DNA from: Rutidosis leptorrhynchoides
Lineage: Eukaryota > Streptophyta > Magnoliopsida > Asterales > Asteraceae
Direction of reading: 5' to 3'
Assembly: GCF_046630445.1 (NCBI RefSeq)
Contig: NC_092337.1
Coordinates: forward strand, 185,944,501-186,008,500
Length of the DNA: 64,000 nucleotides
This document shows, piece after piece, positions 44,101 to 56,916 of this stretch. Position 1 is the first letter of the stretch, and each line of letters opens with the position of its first letter. The position numbers and the translations under genes are program-made. The notes under the pieces were generated by a model that worked only from the letters and a program-made list of their open reading frames with translations, was not told the origin of the DNA and did no database searches.

Positions 44101-45380
44101 TCAGTACCTGCTGAAGTCATTAACGAATACCTTGCTTTTGACTCTAAACTCTTGCGGACAAATTTTCTTCACCATCCTTCGATATTAGATATTCCAAGAT
44201 ATCATCATATCTTTCATTATAAATATCCTCCATATTTCTGAAGATATTTTTATAACTATTCTTATCTGAAATCATTAATCTTTTCGTGCTATCAGTGTTA
44301 CATCATATAGAAACTGTTAGTTTCTATATTCTGTAAACTTTCGAGCTTAAAATATGAATGTTATTGAAGTAATGTTGGGAACTGATGCATGAGTTAGTAT
44401 AATATAATGACACTTGATCAACGTGATTATATTACAATAAGTCATGCTGAGTTTCTAAATGGGACATGATGATTCATAGATTATAACGTCATCATGTGCC
44501 ATGTTACATGACTCTTACATTTTATCTGATATATAAACATATCAAGAACATATTTTCTTGATAGTTCTATCTTTCCCAGATATTCTGGTAATTTGACAAA
44601 TCGAGATCGTATTATTACCATTTCTTTCTTAGAACATTAACTACGTTCATTTCAAAATTCATATCTATGAATTCTAGACTGTTGCTCGCTTTAATAGAGG
44701 TCGAGAGGATAATAAAAAGGTAAAGAGATCCAAAATATAAGAAAAAATATAAAGCCCAATGACAACACCAAAATTACAAACCGTGGATATCAGTACGTAT
44801 AGCAATATAAAGACACGGGAGGATTATAAATACAATAATCCCTAGAGCATAATAGAAATAAACAGATTCTTCAGGTGGGAGTTGGAAAAGAAGAACGATC
44901 ATTGCGATAGTTAGAATAACAACAAGGATCGGAACAGGGTTAAGCATTTTCATAATCTTTTGAATTTGGGAATTGAGTATAGAAGTGGTGAAAGCAAATG
45001 GAACGGAAAAGGTAAATTTATAATGGAAATATCAGACAGAGTAATCGAGGCAGATCACCGTATTTAATTTTAGAGATCTTAATTTCCTTACTCGCCGAAG
45101 AATCAAATCTTTTAGATTTCGAAGATTTTCTCTAAATCCCTTGAATTCCGGAATTCAACCAAGGCAACGTCAAAAGTTAAAACGAAACTTCATTTATACA
45201 TTTCACTCTTTTGTGATAGCTTCACTCGTACGCTTCGAGTAATCGAATCGTTTTATCCAAATTATTCAATAATGATAAAACTCTATTTATCAGCTCATAC
45301 TCGTCAGGAAAACAAATTTATTGTTAGCCATGACGACCTCCCTCAAATTTCGGGACGAAATTTCTTTAACGGGTAGGTAT
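41164..45380 (+). other. LARD internal region with decayed gag-like trace
   Basis: The ATG at 41579 opens an acidic 40-codon frame (MDPTPSLDSISSESDFEMY) that stops at 41699. Other frames to about 42200 read like the same gag-type N-terminus with a Thr/Pro/Ala-rich tail (ELRIDNQDLSNQMSG), broken by stops and shifts. From 42200 to 45340 I see no gene, only AT-rich sequence. The last 40 bases carry the AAATTTCGGGACGAAATTT hairpin (45345-45363) and the purine tract ACGGGTAGGTAT. Confidence 0.65.
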
Positions 45381-47741
45381 TGTGATGACCCGAGAATTTC
45401 CGACCAAATTTAAACTTGAATCTTACTTGATTTCGATACGATAAGCAAAGTCTGTAATATTAAGTTTTGAAAATTTTGAACTGTTTTATGAAACCAAGTG
45501 ACCTTGACTATTGCCGACGATTCACGAACAATTTAATTGTAAATAAATTTGTAACTAAATATATGTACATACATATAATTGTAAGTATATATGATAATTG
45601 AAAATAATAAAATATAATTAAAACATTAGAATTAGATATATATAACATAAGATGCAAAATAATTTAGTCGTAATGAATCTATAAAAATATATGATTGCAA
45701 TACATAATTTTTATTATATTGAAAAATATATAGAAGGTATAAATGTTGGGTGCTAAAAATTTCAATATTTATTTCTATTATAAATAACATAATATCTTAA
45801 GCAAATATATGTTATTATATAAATAATTATTAAATATTACATCAATAATAATATGTAATAACAATATACTAAACTTATTTACAAGATTAAAATATAGTTG
45901 TTAGATTATTATTACTTTCATTTAAATAAATGTTTAATATAAATAACAGTGTTATTATTATTATTATTACGTAAAATACATAAATATGAAATTTGATACA
46001 ATTGATTTGTTATATGATTATTAATATTATCATTATTCATATCATAATTAGTAGTAAGATTACAATTTTAATTATTATTATTACTATTATCTTTATCAAA
46101 ATTATTGTTATTAATAACATTATGATCATTATAAATGTTATTATTAAAAATTAATACAATCTATTATTAGTATCATTAATAAAATTATTATTATAATGTC
46201 ATTATCAGTATTACGTCTATTATTATTATTACGATAAACTCTATTATTATTAGTTACCACTATACCTAAAAATTATGACTATTATTTTATCACCATCCTT
46301 ATCATTTGTAATATTATAATTATCATTATCATTATATTTGAGTATTATTACTATTAATATTTTTGTATTATTATTAAGGTATTTATTAAATAACATATTA
46401 TATATAAATATTCATATATAACAACTTAAGTATTTTAATATAATACAAACCAAAAATATATTAATATAACTATATAGTTATTAATTATTTGAAATATATA
46501 CACAAATTAAATATATAATATATAAATTAGGATATAATAAATAAATTTATTTGATTACAAGTATATGTTTTAATATATATACAAATGATATAGGTTCGTG
46601 AACCCGAGGCCAACCCTGCATTGTTCAGTATCGTCATATGAATATTTTTACTACAAAATATTGGATTGTGAGTTCATTTGCTCCCTTTTTACTCTTTACA
46701 TTTTTGGGCTGAGAATACATGCAATATTTTATTAACTACTTTACAACATTTATATGCGTGAGTTTCATTTGATTCCCTTTTACTCTTTACATTTTTGGGA
46801 CTGAGAATACATGCGCTATTTTTATAACTGCTTTATTAAATGCTTTTGAAATATATTTTGAACTGCGAATACATGCAAATGATTTATTAACTGTTTTACA
46901 ATATTTATATGCGTGAGTTATAGTCCCACGTTTAAAATCTAATATTTTTGGGATGAGAATACATGCTGGTTTTATAAATGATTTACAAAATAGTCACAAG
47001 TACGTGAAACTACATTCTATGGTTGAATTATCGAAATCGAATATGCCCCTTTTTATTAAGTCTGGTAATCTAAGAATTAGAGAACAGACACCCTAATTGA
47101 CGCGAATCCTAAAGATAGATCTATCGGGCCCAACAAGCCCCATCTAAAGTACCGGATGCGTTAGTACTTCGAAATTTATATCATGTCCGAAGGAGGATCC
47201 CGGAATGATGGGGATATTCTTATATGCATATTGTGAATGTCGGTTACCAGGTGTTCAATCCATATGAATGATTTTTGTCTCTATGCATGGGATGTATGTT
47301 TATGAGAAATGAAAATATGAAATCTTGTGGTCTATTAAAATTATGAAATGAATGTTTATGATAAACTAATGAACTTACCAACCTTTTGGTTGACACTTGA
47401 AAGCATGTTTATTCTCAGGTACGAAAGAAATCTTCCGTTGTGCATTTGCTCATATTAGAGACATTATTTGGAGTCATTCATGACATATTTCAAAAGACGT
47501 TGCATTCGAGTCATCGAGTTCATCAAAGATCATAATTAGGTCAATTATAGTTGGTTGTATTATGAAATGATATACATGTCGTCATCTTTCAATGAAATGA
47601 AAGTTTGTCTTTTCAAAAACGAATGCAATGTTTGTAAAATGTATCATATAGATGTCAAGTACCTCGCGATGTAACCAACTATTGTGAATCGTTTATAATC
47701 GATGTGGACTTCATCCGGATGGATTAGGACGGGTCTTCACA
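45381..47741 (+). repeat. LARD 3' LTR (2.36 kb, lacks 1.46 kb)
   Basis: Same ends as the 5' LTR. Where the 5' LTR has the extra block, this copy goes directly from TTAAATAACA to TATTATATATAAATATTC, keeping one copy of TAACA. That pattern fits a deletion through a 5-bp microhomology. Confidence 0.85.
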
Positions 47742-48523
47742 TCCTAGAGGGTAAACCTCGGACAATTAAACCCCGAATGTAAAACCTGATATCGGATGAA
47801 TTACGCATGATGCGCAATGATGTTCAAAATTAGTTAAAAAAACGCTAGATATGTGGACTTGTATAATGTGAAAAGTGAATTTTTCTTCTTCTTTTCATGG
47901 AATTAAGCTGTACGATGTGAAAAGTGAATTTTTCTTCTTTTTATGGAATCAAAATTACGTGCCCAAAATATTACTCCCCTCTCAATTCCAATTTAATAGT
48001 TTAAAAACAAACAAACATAATTTAAAAAATATTATTATCACATGTTATTATTCATCTACATCTACATCTATATCTATATCTATAGTTTCTATTATATTGC
48101 TAAAATGATAATGTCATTATTAGGCTAATTTCTTTGTTAAGAAAAAATCAAAAAGAAAAAGAAAAAAATCTAAGCATGGTAGATGATGTCATTAATCTAA
48201 ATAATTTTGAAATAAAATTAAATCTTATTAATTCATTATTATTATTATATCTTATTAATAATTATTTTAATTATTAAAATTAAATAATTTTAAATTATTG
48301 TAATTAATTATTTTAAATTGAATACGAGAAGGTATAAAAGTTAGGTAGAAGGAACCAATTTTATATTTATATTTTCAATTTACACTTATAAAATAAAATG
48401 ACAACCAATATTATCTCTTATGATTAGATGAGGATTGTTTAATATGCATTTTAAGTGTTTGATGAAATGTTCAGCTGACGAGTTTCTTAGTCGGACTATG
48501 TGATTCCACGGGTCATTAAACTA

Positions 48524-48618
48524 AATAACTTTATCATTTACGTTCACTTAATACCTAAAATATATCATTAAACTGTTTCGTTTAAACAAACCCGTGATTT
48601 CACGAGTCATTTCACTAG
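48524..48618 (+). repeat. Helitron-like 3' end, copy 1
   Basis: It ends with the near-palindrome CCCGTGATTTCACGAG, a short spacer and CTAG followed by T, as in Helitron 3' termini (hairpin then CTRR, insertion before T). A related copy ends at 49153. No 5' end was identified. Confidence 0.45.
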
Positions 48619-49054
48619 TTGTCATATAAAGCTCTAAAATAATGATATCATCATTAAGTTAATTACCTATTAATTTTGCTTGAGCATGATGTCATTATTA
48701 TATTTTTTATGATAAAATACCTAAATAAATATTTAGTGCCGAGTTTTTTGTGATAATTATTATTTTATATATTAATTTTACCTAATTAAAAATTAAAAAT
48801 ATGATACAAAATCAAAACAAATAAATACCCAGAATATATAAATACTCTCATCACCATATGTACAATTTTTTTAGAAAATTGTACAATCTTTTACAAAACA
48901 ACCCATAAACACATGTACAAACTTTGAAGACTATTATACAACCTTCATATAATAATTGTATTTTAAGTTTTAAAATAATTTCAAGAGACATTTGTTAATA
49001 CTAAAAATTATTATTAAAAATATAAATACTCATTTTTTAACCACAGGTCATTAA

Positions 49055-49153
49055 ATTAAATAATTTTAACATTTACATTCACTTAATACTTAAAATATAT
49101 CATTAAATTGTTACGTTTAAATAAACCCGTGATTTCACAGGTTATTTCACTAG
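49055..49153 (+). repeat. Helitron-like 3' end, copy 2
   Basis: About 85% similar to 48524-48618, ending CCCGTGATTTCACAGG, spacer, CTAG, then T. The two copies are 535 bp apart in the same orientation, like adjacent or nested insertions or a duplicated terminus. Confidence 0.45.
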
Positions 49154-50285
49154 TTTACTGTACAACCTTACCTTTAACTATTTTAGAACATCCTAAAAGA
49201 AAAATTTTACTTTAATATTTCAATTTATTTATAAATAGAAATAAACTATTCATTTGGAGTATATAAAAACAAGATTATTAAATTGAGACGTATAGACCAT
49301 AATATATGTTGCTAAACGAAGCGAAGAATGACATCCGAACCTAACCGCAAGTAACCCTTAATTGGATTAAATTATACGGTAGTTTTTTCCTTAATGTATA
49401 TATATGATTAGAAAGATACGTAAAAATTGAAAAATGAAATTGTAAACCTGACAAAATGTATATGATGATGTTTCCTAAATTGAATTATTTATCTTTTGTG
49501 TGGTGTCTTGACAATAACATTTAGATTCAGTGGTCTGGAGATATAAATAAAAGAAAAACAAGTTTAAGGATTGGTCTACAACACCGAAAACGAGGGAGTC
49601 ATGAAAGAGAGAAAACTTTCGTTGAAGTGAATGGTCTGGAGATGTTTGTTTATTCAGGCCGGGTGGGCCCATCACTTGTCTAGCATGCCCTTTGCAATCG
49701 CGGCCTTTGTTTTACGGAGCAGCATGCTTTGTCTGTTTTTTCCGCTTCACATGTTAAACCAAAATATTGTGTAATTTTCATCTGATTATTAATATTATTA
49801 CCCGTGTAGTTTTGTATTTACAACGAGTTATCAGATAATTTCTACGTTATTGATAAAAATGATTTCACTTTAACCTTATGTAACATTGTACGGATCAATC
49901 AAACACATATACACGATTGTATACCTTCAATTTGATCAACAGAATCAACTGGAATAACACATACCACAACACTTGTATTATATCAACGACTACAACCTTC
50001 GTTCATCAACTAAATGTAGAATTATCAACAACAAGAATTGATATTGCTCAATTCATGCATATTTTTAGTCGCAATATCAGTCCCAAATGTTATGATTTTA
50101 TGTGTATTCGAGTAGTTTTCGGTTTGTAATTGGTTAAAATGTTCAAAGCCTCGAATGAAATGTTATTATGGATTTTCAATGATATAAAGATCAAAATGAA
50201 GATAAAATAAAGATTTCTAATGAGCAACAAAAGACTACAACATCGCGCCTCAAGACTACAAGTTAAAATGATCGAAATCACGAAA

Positions 50286-52801
50286 TGTCATAACCCGACC
50301 TTAACCATAAGGACGAATACAATAACATATGATTTCATCGCGAGGTATTGACCTCTATATGCGACATTTTTCAAAAACTGCATTCGTTTTTACAATACAA
50401 ATCATAGCTTTTATTACAAATACAAGGTTTAAACAACTTAATAATGATTATCGTTCGTTTAGCGATAATCTTAGACTTACAAACTTTACATGTGATAATA
50501 ACAATACGACCTCCAACATATTTTACATTACAAATCCTCCGATATGCAGTTTTATTTTTGACACAAATATGCATACTCAAGATCTTGCTTAAATTCAACA
50601 TGTTGCAGCGGAAGCTTTTAGTTATCACCTGAGAATAAACATGCTTAAAACGTCAACATAAAGTTGGTGAGATATAGGTTTAATGCCGGCGGCGTTATAA
50701 ATATAGACCACAAGATTTCATATATAAACGTTTTAATAAAAATATTCTAAGTTGTTGAGCACTTGATAACCATACTTAACATTTAATCAACGTCGCATAT
50801 TCCCTTTATTATGAAATCTTACTACACCGTACCAAGTGTAGTTACCGAAACGAAGTACTGTGCAACCGTTGAATACTGGTCGTCCAGTCCGGTTGGGGTT
50901 GTCAGGCCCGATAGATCTATCAACAGGATTCGCGTTTACAATACCTCATGTAAATAATAGTTACCAAGTTACAGGGAAGTATGCCAGTGGTACAACTCAA
51001 CGTAGAATATATATTTTCAATCACTTGTGTCCATAACGTAAATCATAAAATGCATGTATTCTCATCCCGAAATATTTAGAGTTTAAAAGTGGGACTATAT
51101 ACTCACCTTTTCCTTGAAGGTATTTAACTCGACTTGGTCTCCGATAGATATCACGAACCTAACCACATATATAATATATCAACATATTTTCTTTTCAAGT
51201 AATCGTTACATATATATATATATACTTATAATACTTTTAATATTTTCTTAGTCCGTAGTTAGCAGTCTGTTGTTAATGGTCCACAATTAGTTGCTCAATA
51301 AAATAAATAAAGACCCCATCGTATTCGTATTGATCAGAATTAATCTCGACCCATGGTACCATGTTGTCAAATGACGTGTTGCGTACATAAAGTACCGTGT
51401 TGTCAGATGACGTGTTGCGTACAATCATGAGGTCTTATGATTAATCTTCTCGTGTTGTTTACGGGTGGTCCTGGAATATATAAAATCAAATCATAAGTAA
51501 ATGTATATTAAATATTATGTTAATTAGCCAAGATATGATTAATCCGATTTTGTCATAATATGATATATTACAGGTTTTGAAGTGTTTTAAAAATCAAATT
51601 AGAAGGATCTATTTAGTTTGCGAACAGGTTTGAAATCATTCAAACTATGTTCTTGTTGTTAAAAATTTTATAACACAAAATAAGATAGCTATATAAATAT
51701 GAATCGAATAAGATTATGAATAAGGTTACTACCTCAAGTTACTTGGATAAAGCTACTGGAAAAGATAGAAAATAATCTTGATCAAACTTTCTTATGATGA
51801 TTATAGGTTGTTCATGAAGCTAGTTCTTCATGAGTATTTGCTGAGATTGTGAAGAACACTTAGAGTTCCTAAGAGTGTGTTTTTTTTTTTTGGTTAGAGA
51901 AAGATGGTTGTAAGAATGAAATGAAAAACCAAGGTGAGGGTGATACTTATAGGACAGTCTGGTTGTTGAGGGAACAAGGACAAATTATTGTGTTGAATTT
52001 TTGAGTAATAATGTATGCTAGCTTACAAATAAGATTCCCTCTTATCTAGGGCAGATCTAAAGCAGATAAGGATATTGATTTGATGTGTATTTACCAATAG
52101 TAAATACGTATGGATGATGGGTATGATACGGTAAAAGAAGCTCAAAATCGGGCTTTTATTTTGGGTCCAACCGGGCCAAAAATAAAATTTTAAGACATTT
52201 TTAATGAAGCAATGTCGACCCCAGCCAGGGGCTCTGCCCCTTGGACCCCGCCAGGGGTTGCCACCCCTTGGACCCCGCTTATCGGGGGCGCTGCCCCCGA
52301 ACCCCCGTCATAATCAAGATAAGTTCAAACAAGTGTGCACTCCACACTTCCCCAAACTTGTTCGATATTTATCAAGATTATTTTGGTTACAAATTAATCC
52401 CATTACACTTAAATCATATTGGTGACATAAATCACAACACATTATAGATTGTAAGTATATATGTCAAAGAACGTTACATATAGTTATCGTTTTGAAAACT
52501 TAAGTTAGTGGTCTCAAAGTATACTTATAACTCATTGTTGTTAGTTCACAATGAAATGTTAAACCATCCTTAAATCATGTTAAATATGTATAGATATGTA
52601 CATATACATAATCGTATAATTATCGTGTGTTATATAGTTCGTGATATCATCGGTTAAATTGGACGGTCAAACGTTGTGTAAAACTCTTCTCAAAAATATA
52701 AGTCTCAACAGTTTGGATTGCTTATCATGTTGGTAAGGTTTAATTTATGTAAATATTAATCTCATAAGTATAGAACGATCGCAAAATTCCGGGTCGTTAC
52801 A
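50286..52801 (-). repeat. 3' LTR of chromovirus E1
   Basis: Minus strand TGTAACGACCC ... GGTTATGACA. It is preceded on the minus strand by the purine tract TTTAACGGGTAGGTAC and a near-perfect AAATTTCGGGACAAAATTT hairpin (52819-52837). The part at 50330-51110 resembles E2 and LARD LTR sequence. A compact GC-rich block lies at 52213-52310. CGAAA at 50281-50285 may be a target repeat whose partner is outside the window. Confidence 0.8.
52213..52310. repeat. Three consecutive GC-rich hairpin repeats in the E1 LTR
   Basis: AGGGGCTCTGCCCCT, AGGGGTTGCCACCCCT and CGGGGGCGCTGCCCCCG follow each other, the first two separated by TTGGACCCCGCC. Each can form a 5-7 bp stem. The surroundings are AT-rich. 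A Pro-rich open frame through it is a by-product of the composition. Confidence 0.8.
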
Positions 52802-52848
52802 GTACCTACCCGTTAAATAAATTTTGTCCCGAAATTTTAAAATTGTAC

Positions 52849-55800
52849 CTATTTTGTGTTCTCGGGAAACAAATGTGGGTACTTTTGTTTCATCTGATCC
52901 TCTCGTTCCCAAGTAAACTCGGAACCCCTTCGAGCATTCCAACGAACCTTAACGATTGGTATGTTGCTCTGCTTGAGTTGTTTAACTTCACGGTCCATGA
53001 TTTCGACTGGTTCTTCTATGAATTGTAGTTTCTCGTCGACTTGGATTTCTTCAAGAGGAATGGTGAGGTCTTCCTTTGCAAGACACTTCTTAAGGTTTGA
53101 AACGTGAAATGTATTATGTACTCCGGCGAGTTGTTGTGGTAATTCAAGTCGATAAGCTACCGGTCCAATGCGTTCGATGATCTTGAACGGGCCTACATAC
53201 CTTGGGTTCAGTTTACCTCTTTTTCCAAAACGTATTACACCTTTCCAAGGTGAAACCTTTAACATAACCATGTCACCGATCTGAAACTCTAATGGTTTCC
53301 TTCGAACATCGGCGTAGCTCTTTTGGCGACTACGGGCTGTTTTCAATCTCTCCTTGATTTGTACTATCTTCTCAGTCGTTTCGTGTATGATCTCGGGACC
53401 AGTTAATTGTCGATCTCCTACTTCATTCCAACAGATAGGGGATCTACACTTCCTTCCATACAGTGCTTCGAATGGTGCAGCTTTAATGCTCGCATGATAA
53501 CTGTTATTATACGAGAATTCTGCTAATGGTAGATATTTATCCCATCCGTTTCCAAAATCGATCACACATGCCCTGAGCATGTCTTCAAGAGTCTGAATTG
53601 TTCTTTCACTCTGCCCGTCAGTTTGTGGATGATATGCGGTGCTCATATCCAAACGAGTTCCCAGGGCCTCCTGTAGTGATTGCCAAAACTTTGATGTAAA
53701 TCTACTATCACGATCGGATATAATGGAAATAGGTATTCCATGCCTTGAAACAATTTCCTTTATGTATAATCGTAATAGTTTCTCCATTCTATCCGTTTCC
53801 TTTATAGGCAAGAAATGTGCAGATTTGGTGAGACGATCAACTATTACCCAAATGGTGTCATAACCTCAGGCAGTCTTAGGTAACTTTGTGATGAAATCCA
53901 TGGTAATACCGTCCCATTTCCATTCTGGGATTTCTGGTTGTTGAAGTAATCCTGACGGCTTCTGGTGTTCTGCTTTGACTTTGGAACAAGTTAAACATTC
54001 CACAACATATGTTGCAACGTCTGTCTTCAAATTAGGCCACCAATAATGCGTCTTAAGATCTTGATACATCTTTCCAACTCCAGGATGTATCGAGTATCTT
54101 GTCTTATGTGCCTCATTCAATATCAACTTCCTTAATCCACCCAACTTTGGTACCCAAATACGGTTTGCAAAATATCGAATTCCATCTTCCCGTATAACGA
54201 GTTGTTTCCCATACTTCTTCATTATTTCATTTCCTATGTTTTCTTTAGTAAGAGCTTCTCGTTGAGCCTCTTTGATTTGTGAGTTGAGATTCATGCGAAT
54301 TTTTATGTTCATTGCTCGTACTCGAATTGGTTCCCGTTCCTTTCTGCTTAGAGCGTCGGCCACTACATTCGCTTTCCCAGGATGATAGCGAATCTCACAA
54401 TCATAGTCGTTTATCAGCTCGACCCACCTACGTTGCCTCATGTTCAGCTGTTTCTGATCGAAGATATGTTGAAGGCTTTTATGATCGGTAAACACAGTGC
54501 ATTTAACCCCATATAAGTAGTGTCTCCATATCTTCAATGCAAACACTACTGCTCCCAGTTCTAAATCATGCGTCGTATAATTGCGCTCATGAATCTTCAA
54601 TTGTCGGGATGCGTATGCTATAACTTTCTTCCGTTGCATAAGGACGCAACCAAAACCTTGTCGCGAAGCGTCACAATATATCTCAAAATCATCGTTCCCT
54701 TCAGGTAACGATAAAATAGGTGCTGTAGTCAACTTCTTCTTCAGTAATTGAAATGCACTCTCCTGCTCAGAAGTCCATTCGTACTTCTTCCCTTTTTGTG
54801 TTAACGCTGTTAATGGTTTAGCTATTCGGGAAAAATCTTGAATAAACCTTCTATAATAACCAGCTAAACCCAAAAATTGGCGTATCTGCGTTGGTGTTTT
54901 AGGAGTCTCCCATTTTTCAATGGCCTCAATTTTAGCTGGGTCAACCTGAATTCCTTTGCTACTAACAACATGACCAAGAAATTGCACTTCTTTCAACCAA
55001 AATGCACACTTAGAAAATTTGGCGTATAATTGTTCTTTTCTTAACAATTCTAATACCAATCTTAAATGCTGCTCATGCTCTTGCTCACTCTTGGAATAGA
55101 TAAGAACATCGTCAATGAAAACGATAACAAACTTATCTAAATACGGACTACAAACTCGATTCATGAGGTCCATGAATACAGCTGGCGCATTCGTTAATCC
55201 AAACGGCATGACCAAAAATTCATAATGACCGTAGCGTGTCCGAAAAGCAGTTTTCGGAATATCTTCCTCTTTGACGCGTAGTTGATGATAGCCCGACCTT
55301 AGGTCGATTTTCGAGTAAACACATGATCCTTGCAATTGATCAAATAAGTCATCAATTCTCGGTAGTGGATACCGATTCTTGATAGTTAACTTATTTAATT
55401 CACGATAATCTATACACATTCGGAAAGATCCGTCTTTCTTCTTGACGAATAAAATCGGAGCTCCCCACGGTGAAGTGCTCGGTCGAATGAAACCACGGTC
55501 CAGTAATTCTTGTAACTGGCTTTGTAACTCTTTCATCTTAGATGGTGCAAGTCTATATGGAGCACGAGCCACTGGTGCAGCTCCCGGTACTAGATCTATT
55601 TGAAATTCTACAGATCTAAATGGAGGTAATCCTGGTAACTCTTCCGGAAATACTTCAGGAAAATCTCTTGCCACATGCACGTCGTTGATGCTCTTCACTT
55701 TTTCCTTCATTTCGACTTTATTAACATATGCTAAGATAACATAGCACCCTTTCTTCAAGCACTTTTGAGCTTTCAAATAACTAATGAGTTTTAGCTTTGA

Positions 55801-56916
55801 GTTACCCTTCTCTCCATAAATCATTACTGGCGTTTTATCCTTACGAGGAATGCGAATTGCCTTCTTGGCACACACAACTTCAGCTCCTATTTTGGACATG
55901 CAGTCCATGCCGACTATTACATCAAAACTTCCTAATTCTACGGGTATCAAATCAATCTTAAATGTTTCTCCAGCTAAATTTATTTTACAATCACGGTAAA
56001 TTTTATCGGCTTTAATTAGTTTACCATTAGCTAACTCAATCATGTACTTAGCATCTAGAGGTAATGATGAACAATTCAATTTAGCGTAAAAGTCTCTACT
56101 CACGTAACTTCGATCGGCACCAGTATCAAATATAATAGATGCGGATAAGTTATTAATGGTAAACGTACCCGTAACAAGCTCTGGGTCTTCACACGCCTCT
56201 CTAGCATTAATAACAAATGCTCTTCCACGTGCAGATCCATTATTATTCTCTAGATTCGGACACTGGCTCTTATAATGACCCTGTTTCCCACACCCATAAC
56301 AAGTAACAGTGGCCAAGGCAGTTCTATTTGCATTGGTGGCAGGAGTCTTGGTACCGTTTGTATTTGTAGCAGGAACCCTACAATCTTCAGCAAGATGACC
56401 TTTTCGATTACAATTGTTGCACACCACATTACAATAACCAGAGTGATGTTTGTGGCATCTGTTACACAAAGGATTTCGTCCTTTGTAACCTGAGTTTGAA
56501 CCGCTACCCGCACCTTGCGTGGTTTCTTGTTTCTTGTTGGATTGTTGATGATTACCTTCCCACTTTCTTTTGTTTCCTGATGTCTTGACATCGGCGTTCT
56601 TATCCAGAATAATCTGGTCCATCAATTCGTTTGCCATGGTGATAGCTTCATGAATAGTCTTGGGTTTGGATGCTGTAACATTTGCCTTGACCTTTTTAGG
56701 CAAACCGTCTTTGTACAGTTCAATCTTCCGTTCTTCGGTTGGTACCAATTCGGGACATAGCAAAGCTAATTCCATGAATCGCTGATTGTAGTTGGTGAGT
56801 TCAGTACCAACAGCTTTCAGGCTTCGTAATTCAGCTTCCAACTTCCTAACCTCGTTCCTTGGACAATATTCGTTGATTAGCATTGTTTTGAATTCTTCCC
56901 AAGGAGTATCATGAAA
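52849..56916 (-). pseudogene. Chromovirus E1 gag-pol, one stop, gag cut by E2
   Basis: Minus-strand frame in order: partial Gag (from 56916), knuckle-like [12 protein letters not shown] and knuckles [14 protein letters not shown] and [14 protein letters not shown], protease FDTGADRSY, reverse transcriptase with FIDD, RNase H (YCDAS, TDHKSL, VADALSR), integrase zinc-binding region ([18 protein letters not shown]) and core (TMDF, SDRDSRF, DGQSERT), FHVSNLKKC, and a chromodomain ([16 protein letters not shown]). A TGA at 53866-53868 interrupts the integrase just after TKLPKTA, with the frame continuing beyond. The Gag N-terminus is cut off at 56916, where E2's LTR starts. All catalytic motifs visible are conserved, so it was active recently. 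Confidence 0.88.

Larger units (their letters stand above)
37311..47741 (+). mobile_element. LARD-like non-autonomous LTR retrotransposon
   Basis: Two direct LTRs start TGTGATGACCC and end GGTCTTCACA. A Met-type primer site follows the left one and a purine tract precedes the right one. The 4.2-kb interior has no gag-pol, only a decayed gag-like trace. The flanking bases are GCCTA (left) and TCCTA (right), a four-of-five match to a target duplication. Apart from one large length difference the LTRs are nearly identical, so the insertion is recent. The LTR shares a block with E2's LTR, which suggests E2-type enzymes move it. Confidence 0.85.
47742..50285. other. AT-rich intergenic DNA
   Basis: No gene seen. 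It contains a 45-bp imperfect direct repeat (47860-47903 and 47909-47950, GATGTGAAAAGTGAATTT), a short hexamer-type repeat (48049-48085, ATCTAC/ATCTAT), and two related segments ending in Helitron-like 3' termini. Short frames here have no support. Confidence 0.6.

Noticed and set aside
43855..44241. Short ORFs inside the LARD
   Set aside because: Isolated 60-66 codon frames without domains or partners; length expected by chance in AT-rich sequence.
52204..52447. Two Pro/Arg-rich ORFs
   Set aside because: They arise from the GC-hairpin repeats and their composition.
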